A DNA stretch of 64,000 bases, taken from assembly GCA_000434395.1 (NCBI GenBank), contig FR878777.1, positions 41,931-105,930 of the forward strand, in the 5' to 3' direction. This DNA is from Clostridium sp. CAG:568 (GTDB lineage Bacteria > Bacillota_I > Bacilli_A > RFN20 > CAG-288). This document shows, one piece after another, positions 42,278 to 52,240 of the stretch. The position numbers and the translations under genes are program-made. Each line of letters starts with the position of its first letter. The stretch's first letter is position 1. A model generated the notes under the pieces. The model was not told the origin of the DNA. It ran no database searches and saw only the letters and a list, made by a program, of their open reading frames with translations.

Positions 42278-44638
42278 CTAAGCAGCCAATTCCATAGGAA
42301 GCTTTGAAATCAAGGCATTGACAACATCATTGACAACAGCATTAATTTCATTGTCCTTCAAGGTGTGATCACCCTCCAAGGCCAAGGTTATTCCAATGGA
42401 TTTCTTCAAATCACCTTCATAGTGATCGAAGAGAGTTACACTCTTCAATAAGCTCTTACCTGCTTTTTTAGCTAACAATTCGATATCGTGGTAAGAAACC
42501 TCACCGTGAAGAATAAAGGACAAATCTCTGAAAACTGTAGGATGAATTCCATAAGGAAGGAACTTTGTACGACCAGTCTTGATTCCAAACAAAACACCTA
42601 AATCCAATTCACCTACCAAATATTCTTCATCGAACTTTCCAGGGTTCAAAGCTCCGAAAGTTCCAAGCAAACTTTTACCGACCATGATGTCGGCACTCTT
42701 TCCAGGATGGAAACTAGAATTCTTGCTCTTTACAATACTATATCTATTCTTTTGAATTCCAAGATTTACTAATATAGCTTCTATGATTCCGCTCAAATCG
42801 TAGAAATCATAAGGTCTAGCTCCAAATCCTTCCTGATCTTGTTTATTTCCATGCAAAACAATTCCTAACAATCTTCTATGACCTATAGGTGAATCGATTG
42901 AAGAAATTTCAAAGAATCCGAAATCGCTCTTTTTATGGGAAAGATTATATTGAACAGTTTCAAGTAACGAAGGAAGTAAATCCACTCTGACATATTCGTG
43001 ATCGTTAGTAAGAGGATTTGAAATCTTATAACATGGAGTATTTTCAAAGACACGAATTTGATTTGCTTGTTCCTGACTTACCAAAGTAAAAGTCATAACT
43101 CCATATAATCCATTAGAAATCAGCAAGTTTCTAATATTCCATTCACTTTCTTGTTCAAAGGAAAGCCTGCCTTGAGTCAAAGGCATTCCTTTCAATGAGA
43201 GTGAAATTCTATCAGCTGAATAAAATCTAAATACTTCCTCATCAATATCAGCTTGTTGCTTTAAATCCACACGCCACAAAGGTGAAATCAACTTGCCATC
43301 TTTATCTTTAGAAATGGAGAATGCATTCAATACACGATCGACTTCCTCTTGAGTATAATCACTTCCAAGTCTATGGTTTGTCTTTTCAAAAGAATAATCG
43401 ATTGGTGCAGGTAAAGACAACTCACCTTTAGTTGAAGTAGAGAAAGATTCGACGGTAGATTCTGGGAAGACTTTTAATAACAAGTCGAGCATGACAGACA
43501 ATGATTCATCAGTCATCAAAGGATTGACACCTTTGGCAAACAAAAGAGAAGAAGGTGAAGATAGTCCAAGTCTTGCACAGGTGTGACGTATATTTGCATG
43601 ATAGAATGAAGCAGCTTCAATCAAAACATCATTTGTATTCTCATCCACCATTACATCCTTTCCGCCCATAACTCCACCCAAACATAAAGGCTTGCCTGAA
43701 GATGTGACTACCAAATCACCTTTCTTTAAATCGTATGTTTTATCATTCAAAGCGAGGAACTGACCTTCATAATCATCTCTGATTTCCAATGGATATGAAG
43801 AAATTTTAGAGCTGTCATAAATATGGAAAGGTTGACCAGTCAAAACCATTGCATAATTTCCAACATCTACCAAAGGATCTACACTTCCATAACCAGATAG
43901 AAGTAAATTATGAGCAATCTTCTGCGCAATTATTTTGTCGAAGCCTTTCAAATGAACTTTAGCTAAGGAGAATTTCTTAGCAAAATCAGATGAAGTCAAT
44001 GCTAGATTTTCTCTTTTTAAAGAAGAAATATCAAATTCATCGACACCTAAGTACTTCTCTCCAGTTAAAGCACTGACTTCCCTTGCAAAGCCGATCAAAG
44101 AAAGGGCGTCGGGTCTATTTGGCAAGACATTGACATCGAGCAAGGTATCTTTAAGACCCAAGTGTTCCAAAATCTCAGTATCACCAATCTTGAAGCTATC
44201 ATCCAATTCATGAATTCCATCAGTTTCTTTAGAAGGAAGAAGATTGGCGGGAACACCGAGTTCAACTAATGAGCAGCACATTCCATTGGAAGGATAATTT
44301 CTTATGACACCAGCCTTGATAGTCTTCCCTAAACTGGGAAGGTCACATCCTGGTAAAGCGACGATGACTTTAATTCCCTCTTTTGCATTTGGGGCTCCAC
44401 AAACTATATCCAAAACACCTATAGCACCACCACAATCAACTTTTAAAAGATGAAGGTGATCACTTTCAGGATGCTTTTGGCATTCGATGATTTTACCTAC
44501 AACCAATTTGGAAGCTTGAGTCATTTGACGGACTTCTTCTACTTCAAATCCAGCAAATGTCAATCTTTCAACTAATTTTTCACTAGTCCAAAAAGATAAA
44601 TCGACTAATTGAGAAAGCAAATTATATGAGACTAACAT
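42278..44638 (-). CDS. pheT: Phenylalanyl-tRNA synthetase beta subunit
   Basis: 786 residues. N-terminal EMAP-like tRNA-binding domain (VVGKIIECQKHPESDHLHLLKVD), B3/B4 editing module, B5, the class II-like core and a C-terminal FDX-ACB domain (HPTVFRDLSFI). Forms an alpha2-beta2 enzyme with PheS, encoded 3 nt upstream. AGGAGG precedes the start. Confidence 0.95.
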   Translation of the reverse strand: MLVSYNLLSQLVDLSFWTSEKLVERLTFAGFEVEEVRQMTQASKLVVGKIIECQKHPESDHLHLLKVDCGGAIGVLDIVCGAPNAKEGIKVIVALPGCDLPSLGKTIKAGVIRNYPSNGMCCSLVELGVPANLLPSKETDGIHELDDSFKIGDTEILEHLGLKDTLLDVNVLPNRPDALSLIGFAREVSALTGEKYLGVDEFDISSLKRENLALTSSDFAKKFSLAKVHLKGFDKIIAQKIAHNLLLSGYGSVDPLVDVGNYAMVLTGQPFHIYDSSKISSYPLEIRDDYEGQFLALNDKTYDLKKGDLVVTSSGKPLCLGGVMGGKDVMVDENTNDVLIEAASFYHANIRHTCARLGLSSPSSLLFAKGVNPLMTDESLSVMLDLLLKVFPESTVESFSTSTKGELSLPAPIDYSFEKTNHRLGSDYTQEEVDRVLNAFSISKDKDGKLISPLWRVDLKQQADIDEEVFRFYSADRISLSLKGMPLTQGRLSFEQESEWNIRNLLISNGLYGVMTFTLVSQEQANQIRVFENTPCYKISNPLTNDHEYVRVDLLPSLLETVQYNLSHKKSDFGFFEISSIDSPIGHRRLLGIVLHGNKQDQEGFGARPYDFYDLSGIIEAILVNLGIQKNRYSIVKSKNSSFHPGKSADIMVGKSLLGTFGALNPGKFDEEYLVGELDLGVLFGIKTGRTKFLPYGIHPTVFRDLSFILHGEVSYHDIELLAKKAGKSLLKSVTLFDHYEGDLKKSIGITLALEGDHTLKDNEINAVVNDVVNALISKLPMELAA

Positions 44639-44641
44639 AAA

Positions 44642-45679
44642 TTAATCCTCCTTAGAAAACTGCTTTAAGAAATCGACATCATCAGTATAGAACCTATGTA
44701 TATCGTCGATTCCATATAAAAGCATTGCAACACGTTCAATTCCTACTCCGAATGCGAAGCCTTGATATTTGTCAGGATCTATTCCATTTAATCTGAACAC
44801 ATCCGGATTGACCATACCTGCACCTAATATTTCAATCCAACCCGAACCTTTGCATAAGCCACAACCTTTTCCATGGCATTCAAAGCATGACAAATCCACT
44901 TCAACACTAGGCTCAGTAAATGGGAAGAATGAAGGACGGAATCTAGCAGTGACTTTGGGACCGAATAGATACTGAAGAAGATCGGTCAAAGTTTTTTCGA
45001 GGTTTCCAAGATTGACATCTTCACCGATGACCAATCCCTCTACTTGACCGAATTCATGAGAATGAGTAGCATCGTTATCTCTACGATATACTTTACCAGG
45101 GCAAATAACTTTCAACGGAAGTTTCAAATCTTTAGCCTGCATAACTCTAGCTTGAACAGGTGAAGTATGGGACCTCAACAGCATTCCTTCAGATATAAAG
45201 AATGAATCTTGCATATCTCTGGCAGGATGATCTTTTGGAATGTTTAGGCATTCAAAATTGAAATAATCAGTCTCTACTTCAGGTCCATCCTTTACCTCAT
45301 ATCCATATCCGACGAAGAAATCCTCAATCTTCTTCACTACTTTTTCAAAAGGATGCTCACTTCCTTTACCATAAGAATGACCTGGAAGAGTGACATCGAT
45401 AGTTTCCTTTTGTAGTCTTTCATTTAGTTTTCTCTCTTCAATCAACTTTTTTTGCTCATCGAAAATAGATGCTAATTTTTCCTTGATCTCATTAATTCTT
45501 TGACCAAAAGCTTTCTTTTCCTCATTAGGAATATTCTTCATTTGAGCAAAAAGACTGGTCAAAGGTCCTTTTTTTCCAAGATATTTTGCCTTTGAATTCA
45601 TCAATGAAGGCATATCTTTACACGATGAAGCCTCATCTTTTGCTTCAGCCAAAATCTTTTCATTATCCAAGTTTTCCAT
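44642..45679 (-). CDS. pheS: Phenylalanyl-tRNA synthetase alpha subunit
   Basis: 345 residues. N-terminal coiled coil, motif 1 region VETDYFNFECLNIPKDHPARD, LRSHTSPVQAR, motif 2 VYRRDNDATHSHEFGQVEG, and motif 3 GFAFGVGIERVAMLLYG. Catalytic subunit of PheRS. The gene lies 14 nt behind ftsZ, an unusual neighbour, with a GGAGG ribosome binding site. Confidence 0.95.
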   Translation of the reverse strand: MENLDNEKILAEAKDEASSCKDMPSLMNSKAKYLGKKGPLTSLFAQMKNIPNEEKKAFGQRINEIKEKLASIFDEQKKLIEERKLNERLQKETIDVTLPGHSYGKGSEHPFEKVVKKIEDFFVGYGYEVKDGPEVETDYFNFECLNIPKDHPARDMQDSFFISEGMLLRSHTSPVQARVMQAKDLKLPLKVICPGKVYRRDNDATHSHEFGQVEGLVIGEDVNLGNLEKTLTDLLQYLFGPKVTARFRPSFFPFTEPSVEVDLSCFECHGKGCGLCKGSGWIEILGAGMVNPDVFRLNGIDPDKYQGFAFGVGIERVAMLLYGIDDIHRFYTDDVDFLKQFSKED

Positions 45680-45693
45680 ATCTATTCCTCCAA

Positions 45694-48600
45694 TTAATTG
45701 TTATCATCGCCTAGATTTAAGGAAGACAACAAATCCTGTGATAGTTTATCAGTGTCAACATCTTCACTCTTATCTTCCTGCTCTTTAACTTTTAATTCTT
45801 CATTTAATCTTTGGACTTCATATTCGGAAGCTTTTTCCTTTTGGGATAACTCAGCCAACGAAGAACAAAGTTCATCTTTTTCTTTCTTTAAGTTTTCTAT
45901 CTCTTCTTTCAATGAATCGATAGTGGAATCGTTCGCCGAAGAAGAAACATTTGCTAACTTTTCATTCAAAGAACGAATTTCTCCATCTTTTTCATTTAAT
46001 TGATCATTTAATTTAGATATCTCATTTACTTTACTATCAAGAGTAGAGCTTGCATTCTTTAAGGAGTCCGACTTCTCATCTACAATCGAATTTAGCCTTT
46101 CGATTTCAGTTTCAAAATCCTTGTTCTTATTAAGCAATTCTACAATATTCTTATCTTTTTCAACAATGGATTTATTCAATTCATCCTTTGCATCAGAAAG
46201 AATTTGAATTTCATTTGCTGCTGAATTAATCTGGTCTTCATATGAAGAAATCTTGCCGTTCAATTCATTATATTTATTATCTTTATCTACCAATTCATTT
46301 TTAAGTTTTTCATTTGAAGAAGTCAATTCGGAATTGATTTCATTCAAAGATGAAAGCTTTTCATTCAATTGATTGATTTGATTTGAAGACTCCTCAATCG
46401 TTGAATTCGATGTATTGCGCTCTTCATTCAAACGATTCAATGATTCTTCTAATTCAGAGTTCTTCTTATTTGTTTCTTCTACCAGTTGTGAATTGTTTTG
46501 CTTCAAAGCTTCTATGGATGATTTCAATTCAGCTATTTCAGAATCCTTCTTTTCTAGAAGATCAACATTGGATGAATTGCTGTTGTCTAAATCATTTTTG
46601 ATTGTGGAAAGGTCTAGTTTAAGTTGATCATTTTCATTCTTCATCTCTTCTAATTTAGAATTCAGTAATTCCTTCTCTTTTTGAATCTCATCAAACTGAT
46701 TCTTCAAAGAATCAAAGCTGTAATTCACGTTGGACAAATCATCATTTAAGTTAGAAATCCTATTTGAATATAGGCGTTCATTTCTTCTCTTCTCTAAGAC
46801 GAGATTTCTATTCTTTTTCTCTAGATAATTCAATGTGCTTTGTTTCTGGTCAGCTTCTATCAAAAGTTCTTTCAACTGGTCAGATAACAAATGATTTACG
46901 AAACTCATCCTTTGCAGTTCTTTGATAGATGACAACCTATCTTTTTGACCCTCTTTGGAAAGATTGATATTGGCATTCTTCAAGCTTGTTGAAAGCAGAG
47001 TCAAATACTCGTTTTCTTTATTCGAATCATCGAGTTTTGATTTCAAGGCTGGAACTTGAGCTTCTAATTCATCTTTGATTTTAATTAAATCGTCCAACTT
47101 ATCAGCTTCATTTTTTCTTGATTCTTCGATTACATCCTTGGATTGTTCCAATTGAGACAAAGCTTTATCCTTCTCATCAAGTTTCTTCTCTAGTTCATCA
47201 ATCTTTGCCAATTCTTTTTCCAAAGATTCAATTTTATCTTTAAGCTGGGGAATTTGTTCATTCTCTTGCTTCAAAGAAAAGACAACATCTTCCAAATGAG
47301 ATTTATCTTCTCTTTGCTTATTTATCTCCTCATTCTTTTTAGATAAATCATCCTGAAGTTTCTTATTCTCTTCAACTAATTTTTCATCATCAACACTTTC
47401 AACCACTTTAACTTCATTAGAGTTGGATGAATCATTATTTTCAGATTTGTCTTCTAAAGTATTCGATGATTCCTCGTATGGCTCAGCAGTTGTTTCCTCA
47501 GTCATATTTTTATTGATAGGCTCTTCTTCTTTAGATGAGTTAGAGAAATCTTCTTTATTGTCATCTGATTGATTTTGCTCTTGTTGAACACTTTCTTTAT
47601 CAGATTCAACATCTTCATCGGATTTTAAATCTACAGAGCTATTGATCAACTTAGACATGAAATCAGGTAAAATCAAATCATCCTCATCATCCTTTTGATC
47701 AGGTTCAGGAAGAATGTCGGGAGACACATCAGGAGCTAGTTCAACTTCGCCAGTTATCACTGCTTCATCTTCTTTCTTGTTGAAATGACATGCGACAACA
47801 CCGACTGAAACTTCAGGATTTTGTTCTTCGCTAGTAGCTAATCCAAAGATAATATTGGCCTGGGTTCCACAAGCTTTCTTAATATAATTTACAGCTTCTT
47901 GAGTATCTTCCAAAGATAAATCGTTACCACCTGAAATATTCACAATTAAAGATTGAGCACCTTTAATCGAACATTCCAACAATGGAGAAGAAACTGCATT
48001 AATAGCTGCTTTCAAAGCCTTCTTTTCGCCTTTGGCAGAACCGAAGCTAATCAATGCAATTCCGGAGTTCTGCATAACAGATTTGACATCTGCGAAATCC
48101 AAATTGATAACACCGGAATTTTGAATGAGATCTGCGATAGTTTTAACGGCCAACGATAAGACTGAGTCAGACTTTCTAAAAGCACCGTAAACACCTTGGT
48201 CTGCTTCTTTAAGGAACAATCTATCGTTAGGAACAACGATATATGAATCGACATTCTGTTTAAGTTTGTTGATTCCTTCAACAGCATTGTTATGACGGGA
48301 CAATCCTTCAAAACTAAATGGCTTGGTGATGACTGCAACAGTCAACGCACCAGCTTCTTTTGCAGCCTTGGCAATGATTGGACTAGCACCTGTGCCCGTT
48401 CCACCACCCATTCCGGCGGCAAGGAATACCATATCAGCACCCTTTACGATTTGCTTAATCTCAGATAAAGATTGGGATGCCGCTATTTCACCCATTCTAG
48501 GTATACCACCGGCACCTCTACCTCTTTTCTCACCACTACCCAATAAAAGTTTGTTGGAGCACATGGATTGATTCAAAGCTTGAGCATCAGTATTCATAAC

Positions 48601-48756
48601 CCAAAATTCTACATGTTCAATCTTATCTTTGATCATTTTGTTTACAGCATTACAACCAGCGCCACCGGCACCGATTACTATAATCTTGCAATGATCTTCG
48701 TAACTCTTAATATCTTTAGTAGATAAATCATGAGAATTGTTTATATTTTCAATCAT
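45694..48756 (-). CDS. ftsZ: FtsZ with a ~650-residue coiled-coil C-terminal extension
   Basis: 1020 residues in one frame; ordinary FtsZ has 350-450. Residues 22-330 are a complete FtsZ: GAGGAGCNAVNKM, tubulin signature GGGTGTG (118-124), T7 loop NLDFADVKSVM (218-228) with the catalytic Asp residues. DDLILPDFMSKLI (359-371) looks like the conserved C-terminal peptide that binds FtsA/SepF. After it come an acidic Ser/Glu/Asn-rich linker (372-455) and heptad-like, leucine-rich coiled coil (about 458-1000), ending LLSSLNLGDDNN. AGGAGG precedes the start; ftsA lies 18 nt upstream. FtsZ forms the division ring. Confidence 0.95.
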   Translation of the reverse strand: MIENINNSHDLSTKDIKSYEDHCKIIVIGAGGAGCNAVNKMIKDKIEHVEFWVMNTDAQALNQSMCSNKLLLGSGEKRGRGAGGIPRMGEIAASQSLSEIKQIVKGADMVFLAAGMGGGTGTGASPIIAKAAKEAGALTVAVITKPFSFEGLSRHNNAVEGINKLKQNVDSYIVVPNDRLFLKEADQGVYGAFRKSDSVLSLAVKTIADLIQNSGVINLDFADVKSVMQNSGIALISFGSAKGEKKALKAAINAVSSPLLECSIKGAQSLIVNISGGNDLSLEDTQEAVNYIKKACGTQANIIFGLATSEEQNPEVSVGVVACHFNKKEDEAVITGEVELAPDVSPDILPEPDQKDDEDDLILPDFMSKLINSSVDLKSDEDVESDKESVQQEQNQSDDNKEDFSNSSKEEEPINKNMTEETTAEPYEESSNTLEDKSENNDSSNSNEVKVVESVDDEKLVEENKKLQDDLSKKNEEINKQREDKSHLEDVVFSLKQENEQIPQLKDKIESLEKELAKIDELEKKLDEKDKALSQLEQSKDVIEESRKNEADKLDDLIKIKDELEAQVPALKSKLDDSNKENEYLTLLSTSLKNANINLSKEGQKDRLSSIKELQRMSFVNHLLSDQLKELLIEADQKQSTLNYLEKKNRNLVLEKRRNERLYSNRISNLNDDLSNVNYSFDSLKNQFDEIQKEKELLNSKLEEMKNENDQLKLDLSTIKNDLDNSNSSNVDLLEKKDSEIAELKSSIEALKQNNSQLVEETNKKNSELEESLNRLNEERNTSNSTIEESSNQINQLNEKLSSLNEINSELTSSNEKLKNELVDKDNKYNELNGKISSYEDQINSAANEIQILSDAKDELNKSIVEKDKNIVELLNKNKDFETEIERLNSIVDEKSDSLKNASSTLDSKVNEISKLNDQLNEKDGEIRSLNEKLANVSSSANDSTIDSLKEEIENLKKEKDELCSSLAELSQKEKASEYEVQRLNEELKVKEQEDKSEDVDTDKLSQDLLSSLNLGDDNN

Positions 48757-48774
48757 TTTTCTGTCCTCCTTTTA

Positions 48775-49989
48775 TTACGATTTGGAACCATTGACTGGGT
48801 CTCTAGCCAGAACTCTAGTCAAACTGTCGTTACTTCCAAGATAGGTATGCCTATCAGCCAGTAACAACCCACCTGCTAAATCCGTATAAGTCCTTAAGTG
48901 AGCTCCAATCAGATTGACCGATAGATCAGCAGTCATAATGCCTAACGTTGATTTACTATAATCGACTATACCATTTATTAGGCTTCCACTTCCGCTTAGA
49001 AGCATTACATTTGGTGCAACATATGATCCATTATTTACACATTCATCTTTAATAACTTTATCAATCTTATCGAACAATTCTTTCAATGCGTTCTTTGCTT
49101 CTTCAATGAATTCGATTTGATTAAAACCATCTTCAATTTTCATTGGAATAGGAATCGTAGGATCAACACCTATGGATTGAAGAAGATCGTTCGCCTTAAC
49201 CTTTGATATTTTTAAATCTAACGATATTTTATTTACGACATTTTGAATGCCATATGGAATATCTATCACTTTAGTGATGAACCCATTCTTCAAGAAAGCA
49301 AAGCCAGTAAAGCTATTCTCTAAATAAACATAAACCAAATTAGACAATCTATTCTTAGTACAAAAATTGACCATTTTTTTATAATAATAAAAAGCTGAAG
49401 CATATGTGGATATGTTCTTGAATGAAATATCAAATCCGGCTTTCCTCACCACATCAGTAAATTGGTCGTATGTCGACTTTTTCATAAGTATTCCAGCAGA
49501 AGTGATGCTGAGTAAACGGCAAGTCTTACCTAAGTGAAAATCAAAATATGTCTTCTTATCCTCTTCTTCATTTTGACTTGAAGCATATTGATAAAACAAT
49601 GGCACGATATCGATAGAATATGCGTCTTTATCATAGCTCAATGAATTGCCGAAGATATTGACACAGTTCTTCACATCGGTATAGTTGCAAGTGACATTGG
49701 ATATATAAGTTCCCTTTTTATCGTTGATCAATGTACATCCTTTACAAGGCATGAGCAAGGCGACATTGTTTATATTTTGATTCATGTTCTTTGCTAATTC
49801 ACCGACAGCCTTTTGAATAGCTTCAACAGCTCTATTTTGGTCGACCAATTGCCCATCGACTACCAAACCACTACATCCGATATCGACGGCGTTTGCGACA
49901 TAAGGCATATTGTTCATTACATAACCAGCCATAGCTTTAACACCATCTGAATAAATACTAACTACGGTAGTAAATTTGAAGTCATTCAT
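48775..49989 (-). CDS. ftsA: Divergent FtsA-like cell division protein
   Basis: 404 residues. Actin-like ATPase with phosphate-loop-like segments and LLSGSGSLINGI, matching the adenosine motif of FtsA (LTGGGAxLxG). Residues about 50-130 fit the SHS2/1C domain (VDIGCSGLVVDGQLVD..NVALLMP). FtsA anchors FtsZ to the membrane through a C-terminal amphipathic helix; the end here (LTRVLARDPVNGSKS) shows no such helix. Identity rests on the fold pattern and the ftsQ-ftsA-ftsZ order. Confidence 0.78.
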   Translation of the reverse strand: MNDFKFTTVVSIYSDGVKAMAGYVMNNMPYVANAVDIGCSGLVVDGQLVDQNRAVEAIQKAVGELAKNMNQNINNVALLMPCKGCTLINDKKGTYISNVTCNYTDVKNCVNIFGNSLSYDKDAYSIDIVPLFYQYASSQNEEEDKKTYFDFHLGKTCRLLSITSAGILMKKSTYDQFTDVVRKAGFDISFKNISTYASAFYYYKKMVNFCTKNRLSNLVYVYLENSFTGFAFLKNGFITKVIDIPYGIQNVVNKISLDLKISKVKANDLLQSIGVDPTIPIPMKIEDGFNQIEFIEEAKNALKELFDKIDKVIKDECVNNGSYVAPNVMLLSGSGSLINGIVDYSKSTLGIMTADLSVNLIGAHLRTYTDLAGGLLLADRHTYLGSNDSLTRVLARDPVNGSKS

Positions 49990-49992
49990 AGT

Positions 49993-50937
49993 TCAAGCCT
50001 CCTTATTTTCATATTTAGCAGAAACCACTCCGTCACTACTTATTTTATAAACAAGCGTATACCAACCATCAACTTTCAACGATTTATCTTTGAACTTGGG
50101 AACAAACTCATCACTTTTCATCTTATAGTCTGAAAACGATCCATTTGTGAGTTTGTCGATTTCAAGAATGCGATTTTCATGAGAGAAATCAAACAATAAG
50201 TCTTTATCAACTCTTACTCTTAAATTCAAGTCAGGTTCACTTTCACTTTTCCAATAAAACAGATATGAACCAGAACTAGCATCATATCTAACACCTCTTA
50301 ACCCTAAACTAGAATTAGGGTCATATTTTTCTAACAATTCCCAGGCATAAAATAAATTAGGTATAGAAGTTGAATGATTATCTCCTAAAGATGGATCATC
50401 CAAGAAAGGAACTAATTTGGATTTCTTGTCGGGGTAGTGATTTAAAATCCAATCTTCTTTCTCAGTGTTATCAGCACTAGAAATAGGATACAAATTGCCA
50501 TCAGTTAGGTAGTTTTGCTCATCGATTGAAACGATAGGAAACAAATCAGCAAAACTAACTTTCAATGAAAAAGGAGTCTTAGTGACTACTGGTTCGATTT
50601 TGTCGCAAACAAAATCAGCATTTTTCAAATTCGAAGCTGCTTTTTTTACGTCTATAAAAGCAGAATAAGTGTCATCTGTAAGCCCAAGTCCACTAATTAT
50701 GTCATTCCTACTGATCAGTGTAGTTCTATTCAGCATCTCATCACTTTCAGAGAAAACTTTTTGAGTTCCTTTCAAGTATGTTTCAATATGCAAAGAACGT
50801 ACTTTAGCTTGAGGAATTGTCAAATAAACGATTAAGAAAACTATTGATGAGCAAAAGAAAACTCCGCTAATAATTTGTTTCCAAAGCAAATTTTTCTTAA
50901 TTCTTTTAACTTCGGCAACTCCATCGAAAGACTCCAT
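49993..50937 (-). CDS. ftsQ: Cell division protein FtsQ/DivIB
   Basis: 314 residues from the ATG at 50937, with AGGAGG 8 nt upstream (a TTG one codon earlier is possible). A short cytoplasmic basic N-terminus, one membrane helix (about 17-40, IISGVFFCSSIVFLIVYLTI), then a POTRA-like domain (VRSLHIETYL..RNDIISGLGLTD..LKNADFVCDKIEPVV) and a long extracytoplasmic beta domain. Bitopic divisome protein that links FtsL/FtsB and septal synthesis. First gene of ftsQ-ftsA-ftsZ, spaced by only 3 nt from ftsA. Confidence 0.78.
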   Translation of the reverse strand: MESFDGVAEVKRIKKNLLWKQIISGVFFCSSIVFLIVYLTIPQAKVRSLHIETYLKGTQKVFSESDEMLNRTTLISRNDIISGLGLTDDTYSAFIDVKKAASNLKNADFVCDKIEPVVTKTPFSLKVSFADLFPIVSIDEQNYLTDGNLYPISSADNTEKEDWILNHYPDKKSKLVPFLDDPSLGDNHSTSIPNLFYAWELLEKYDPNSSLGLRGVRYDASSGSYLFYWKSESEPDLNLRVRVDKDLLFDFSHENRILEIDKLTNGSFSDYKMKSDEFVPKFKDKSLKVDGWYTLVYKISSDGVVSAKYENKEA

Positions 50938-51006
50938 CAAAAAAGCCTCCTAAGATACTTTTAATATTATATATTAAAAGAGATAATTTCTTAGAGGTTT
51001 TATATA

Positions 51007-52185
51007 TTATTTGCTAGCCTTTAGAAGCTTCTTTGCTCCATCCAAAGAATTGTTGATTGAGCGATAGTAAGACATGAATAATTTTCCACTTTTTTTCAAA
51101 ATAGTTTTAGCACTTTCATCTATTCCCTTCATTCCACCGACAAAAAAGAATAAGCTCCTCCAAGGATGTGCGAAAATATCGCTGACAGTGTCACCATAAA
51201 GACCTTGAAGAAAATCAAATATGACATCCAAAGTCATCTTTATTTCATCGACTTGCATATCTTCAAAAATCGATATAGTCCATCTTTTTACTGTGTAGGA
51301 AATAGGGTCGAAGTTTCCTCTCACAAAGTCAGTTCCCTGAATTTTCCAAAGATAGACATCATGTTGAAACACTATCAAGCCTTTGGAGTCGACTGGTTGA
51401 ACGGGGAAAGGAGAATACAAAATCATACCTACTACAGATTGGTTTGGGGCTAATGAGACAACCTTGTCTTGAATGCTTTCAAATTCACCCTTGAGCAAAA
51501 CATCCTTCCTAAATCCAGGGCCATCAATAATATAAGCCTTAATAAATCTTTCTTCTCTCAACGACTTAGGAAGATTTAAAGCGACATAAGAAGCTAAATT
51601 TCCACCTTTTGAATGACCGCCGAAAATAAATCCTTTTCCTTGAAAGTGATTCATGCTTTCTTTGACGTACTTCATGGCATCATTATGAGAAGGAATACTA
51701 CCTAGAACACCTAAATCAAAGTCTTCTTTCCAGCCATTAAAAGTAGCATCAGTACCCCTAAAACTAACAAAAGCAACTTTAGGGTTTACAATGATAGTAC
51801 AGGCTGCAAACTGTTCAGCCTTTCTCAGCGAAAAATGAGAGTGAAATCCACAGATATACATATTCATATATCGTGGGCTACGCATCATAATCTTGAGGAG
51901 ATCCATATCTTTCTTCTCATAGGTTCCAAGTTTTTCTCCATTTGCGATTTTAAGCATTCTAATTCCTAATTCATGAACTGAGATATGCTTATCAAACCTA
52001 GCTTGAACATAGCTTTCCAACGGAAAATAGGAAATTCTACAAAGGACTACTGCATCGACATTGTTGAAAGGATGATGAGAACTAATCTTATTACAACCCT
52101 GACTTTTTACGTACCCAAATAGATCAGTAACTTTTTCTTTCTTCTCTTTTTTCACTTTAATATTCTTGGCTTTCGTTTCTCTCAT
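51007..52185 (-). CDS. Mbeg1-like (DUF2974) alpha/beta hydrolase
   Basis: 392 residues. Basic N-terminus, then VVLCRISYFPLE, FVSFRGTDATFNGWKEDFDLG and the nucleophile elbow GHSKGGNLASYVA (Ser in GHSKG), the set that defines DUF2974/Mbeg1-like lipase-fold proteins. The C-terminal ~70 residues are amphipathic. No signal peptide is seen. Substrate unknown; the family is common in Firmicutes. Confidence 0.82.
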   Translation of the reverse strand: MRETKAKNIKVKKEKKEKVTDLFGYVKSQGCNKISSHHPFNNVDAVVLCRISYFPLESYVQARFDKHISVHELGIRMLKIANGEKLGTYEKKDMDLLKIMMRSPRYMNMYICGFHSHFSLRKAEQFAACTIIVNPKVAFVSFRGTDATFNGWKEDFDLGVLGSIPSHNDAMKYVKESMNHFQGKGFIFGGHSKGGNLASYVALNLPKSLREERFIKAYIIDGPGFRKDVLLKGEFESIQDKVVSLAPNQSVVGMILYSPFPVQPVDSKGLIVFQHDVYLWKIQGTDFVRGNFDPISYTVKRWTISIFEDMQVDEIKMTLDVIFDFLQGLYGDTVSDIFAHPWRSLFFFVGGMKGIDESAKTILKKSGKLFMSYYRSINNSLDGAKKLLKASK

Positions 52186-52240
52186 ACTTCCACCCTTTCA
52201 ATCCAACAATTCATATTGTACCAAAATTTAAAGCATAAGA

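Noticed and set aside
45694..48756. Two genes, ftsZ and a separate coiled-coil gene
   Set aside because: The frame is continuous through the linker with no stop, and no ribosome binding site with a start codon was noticed near residue 380-460.
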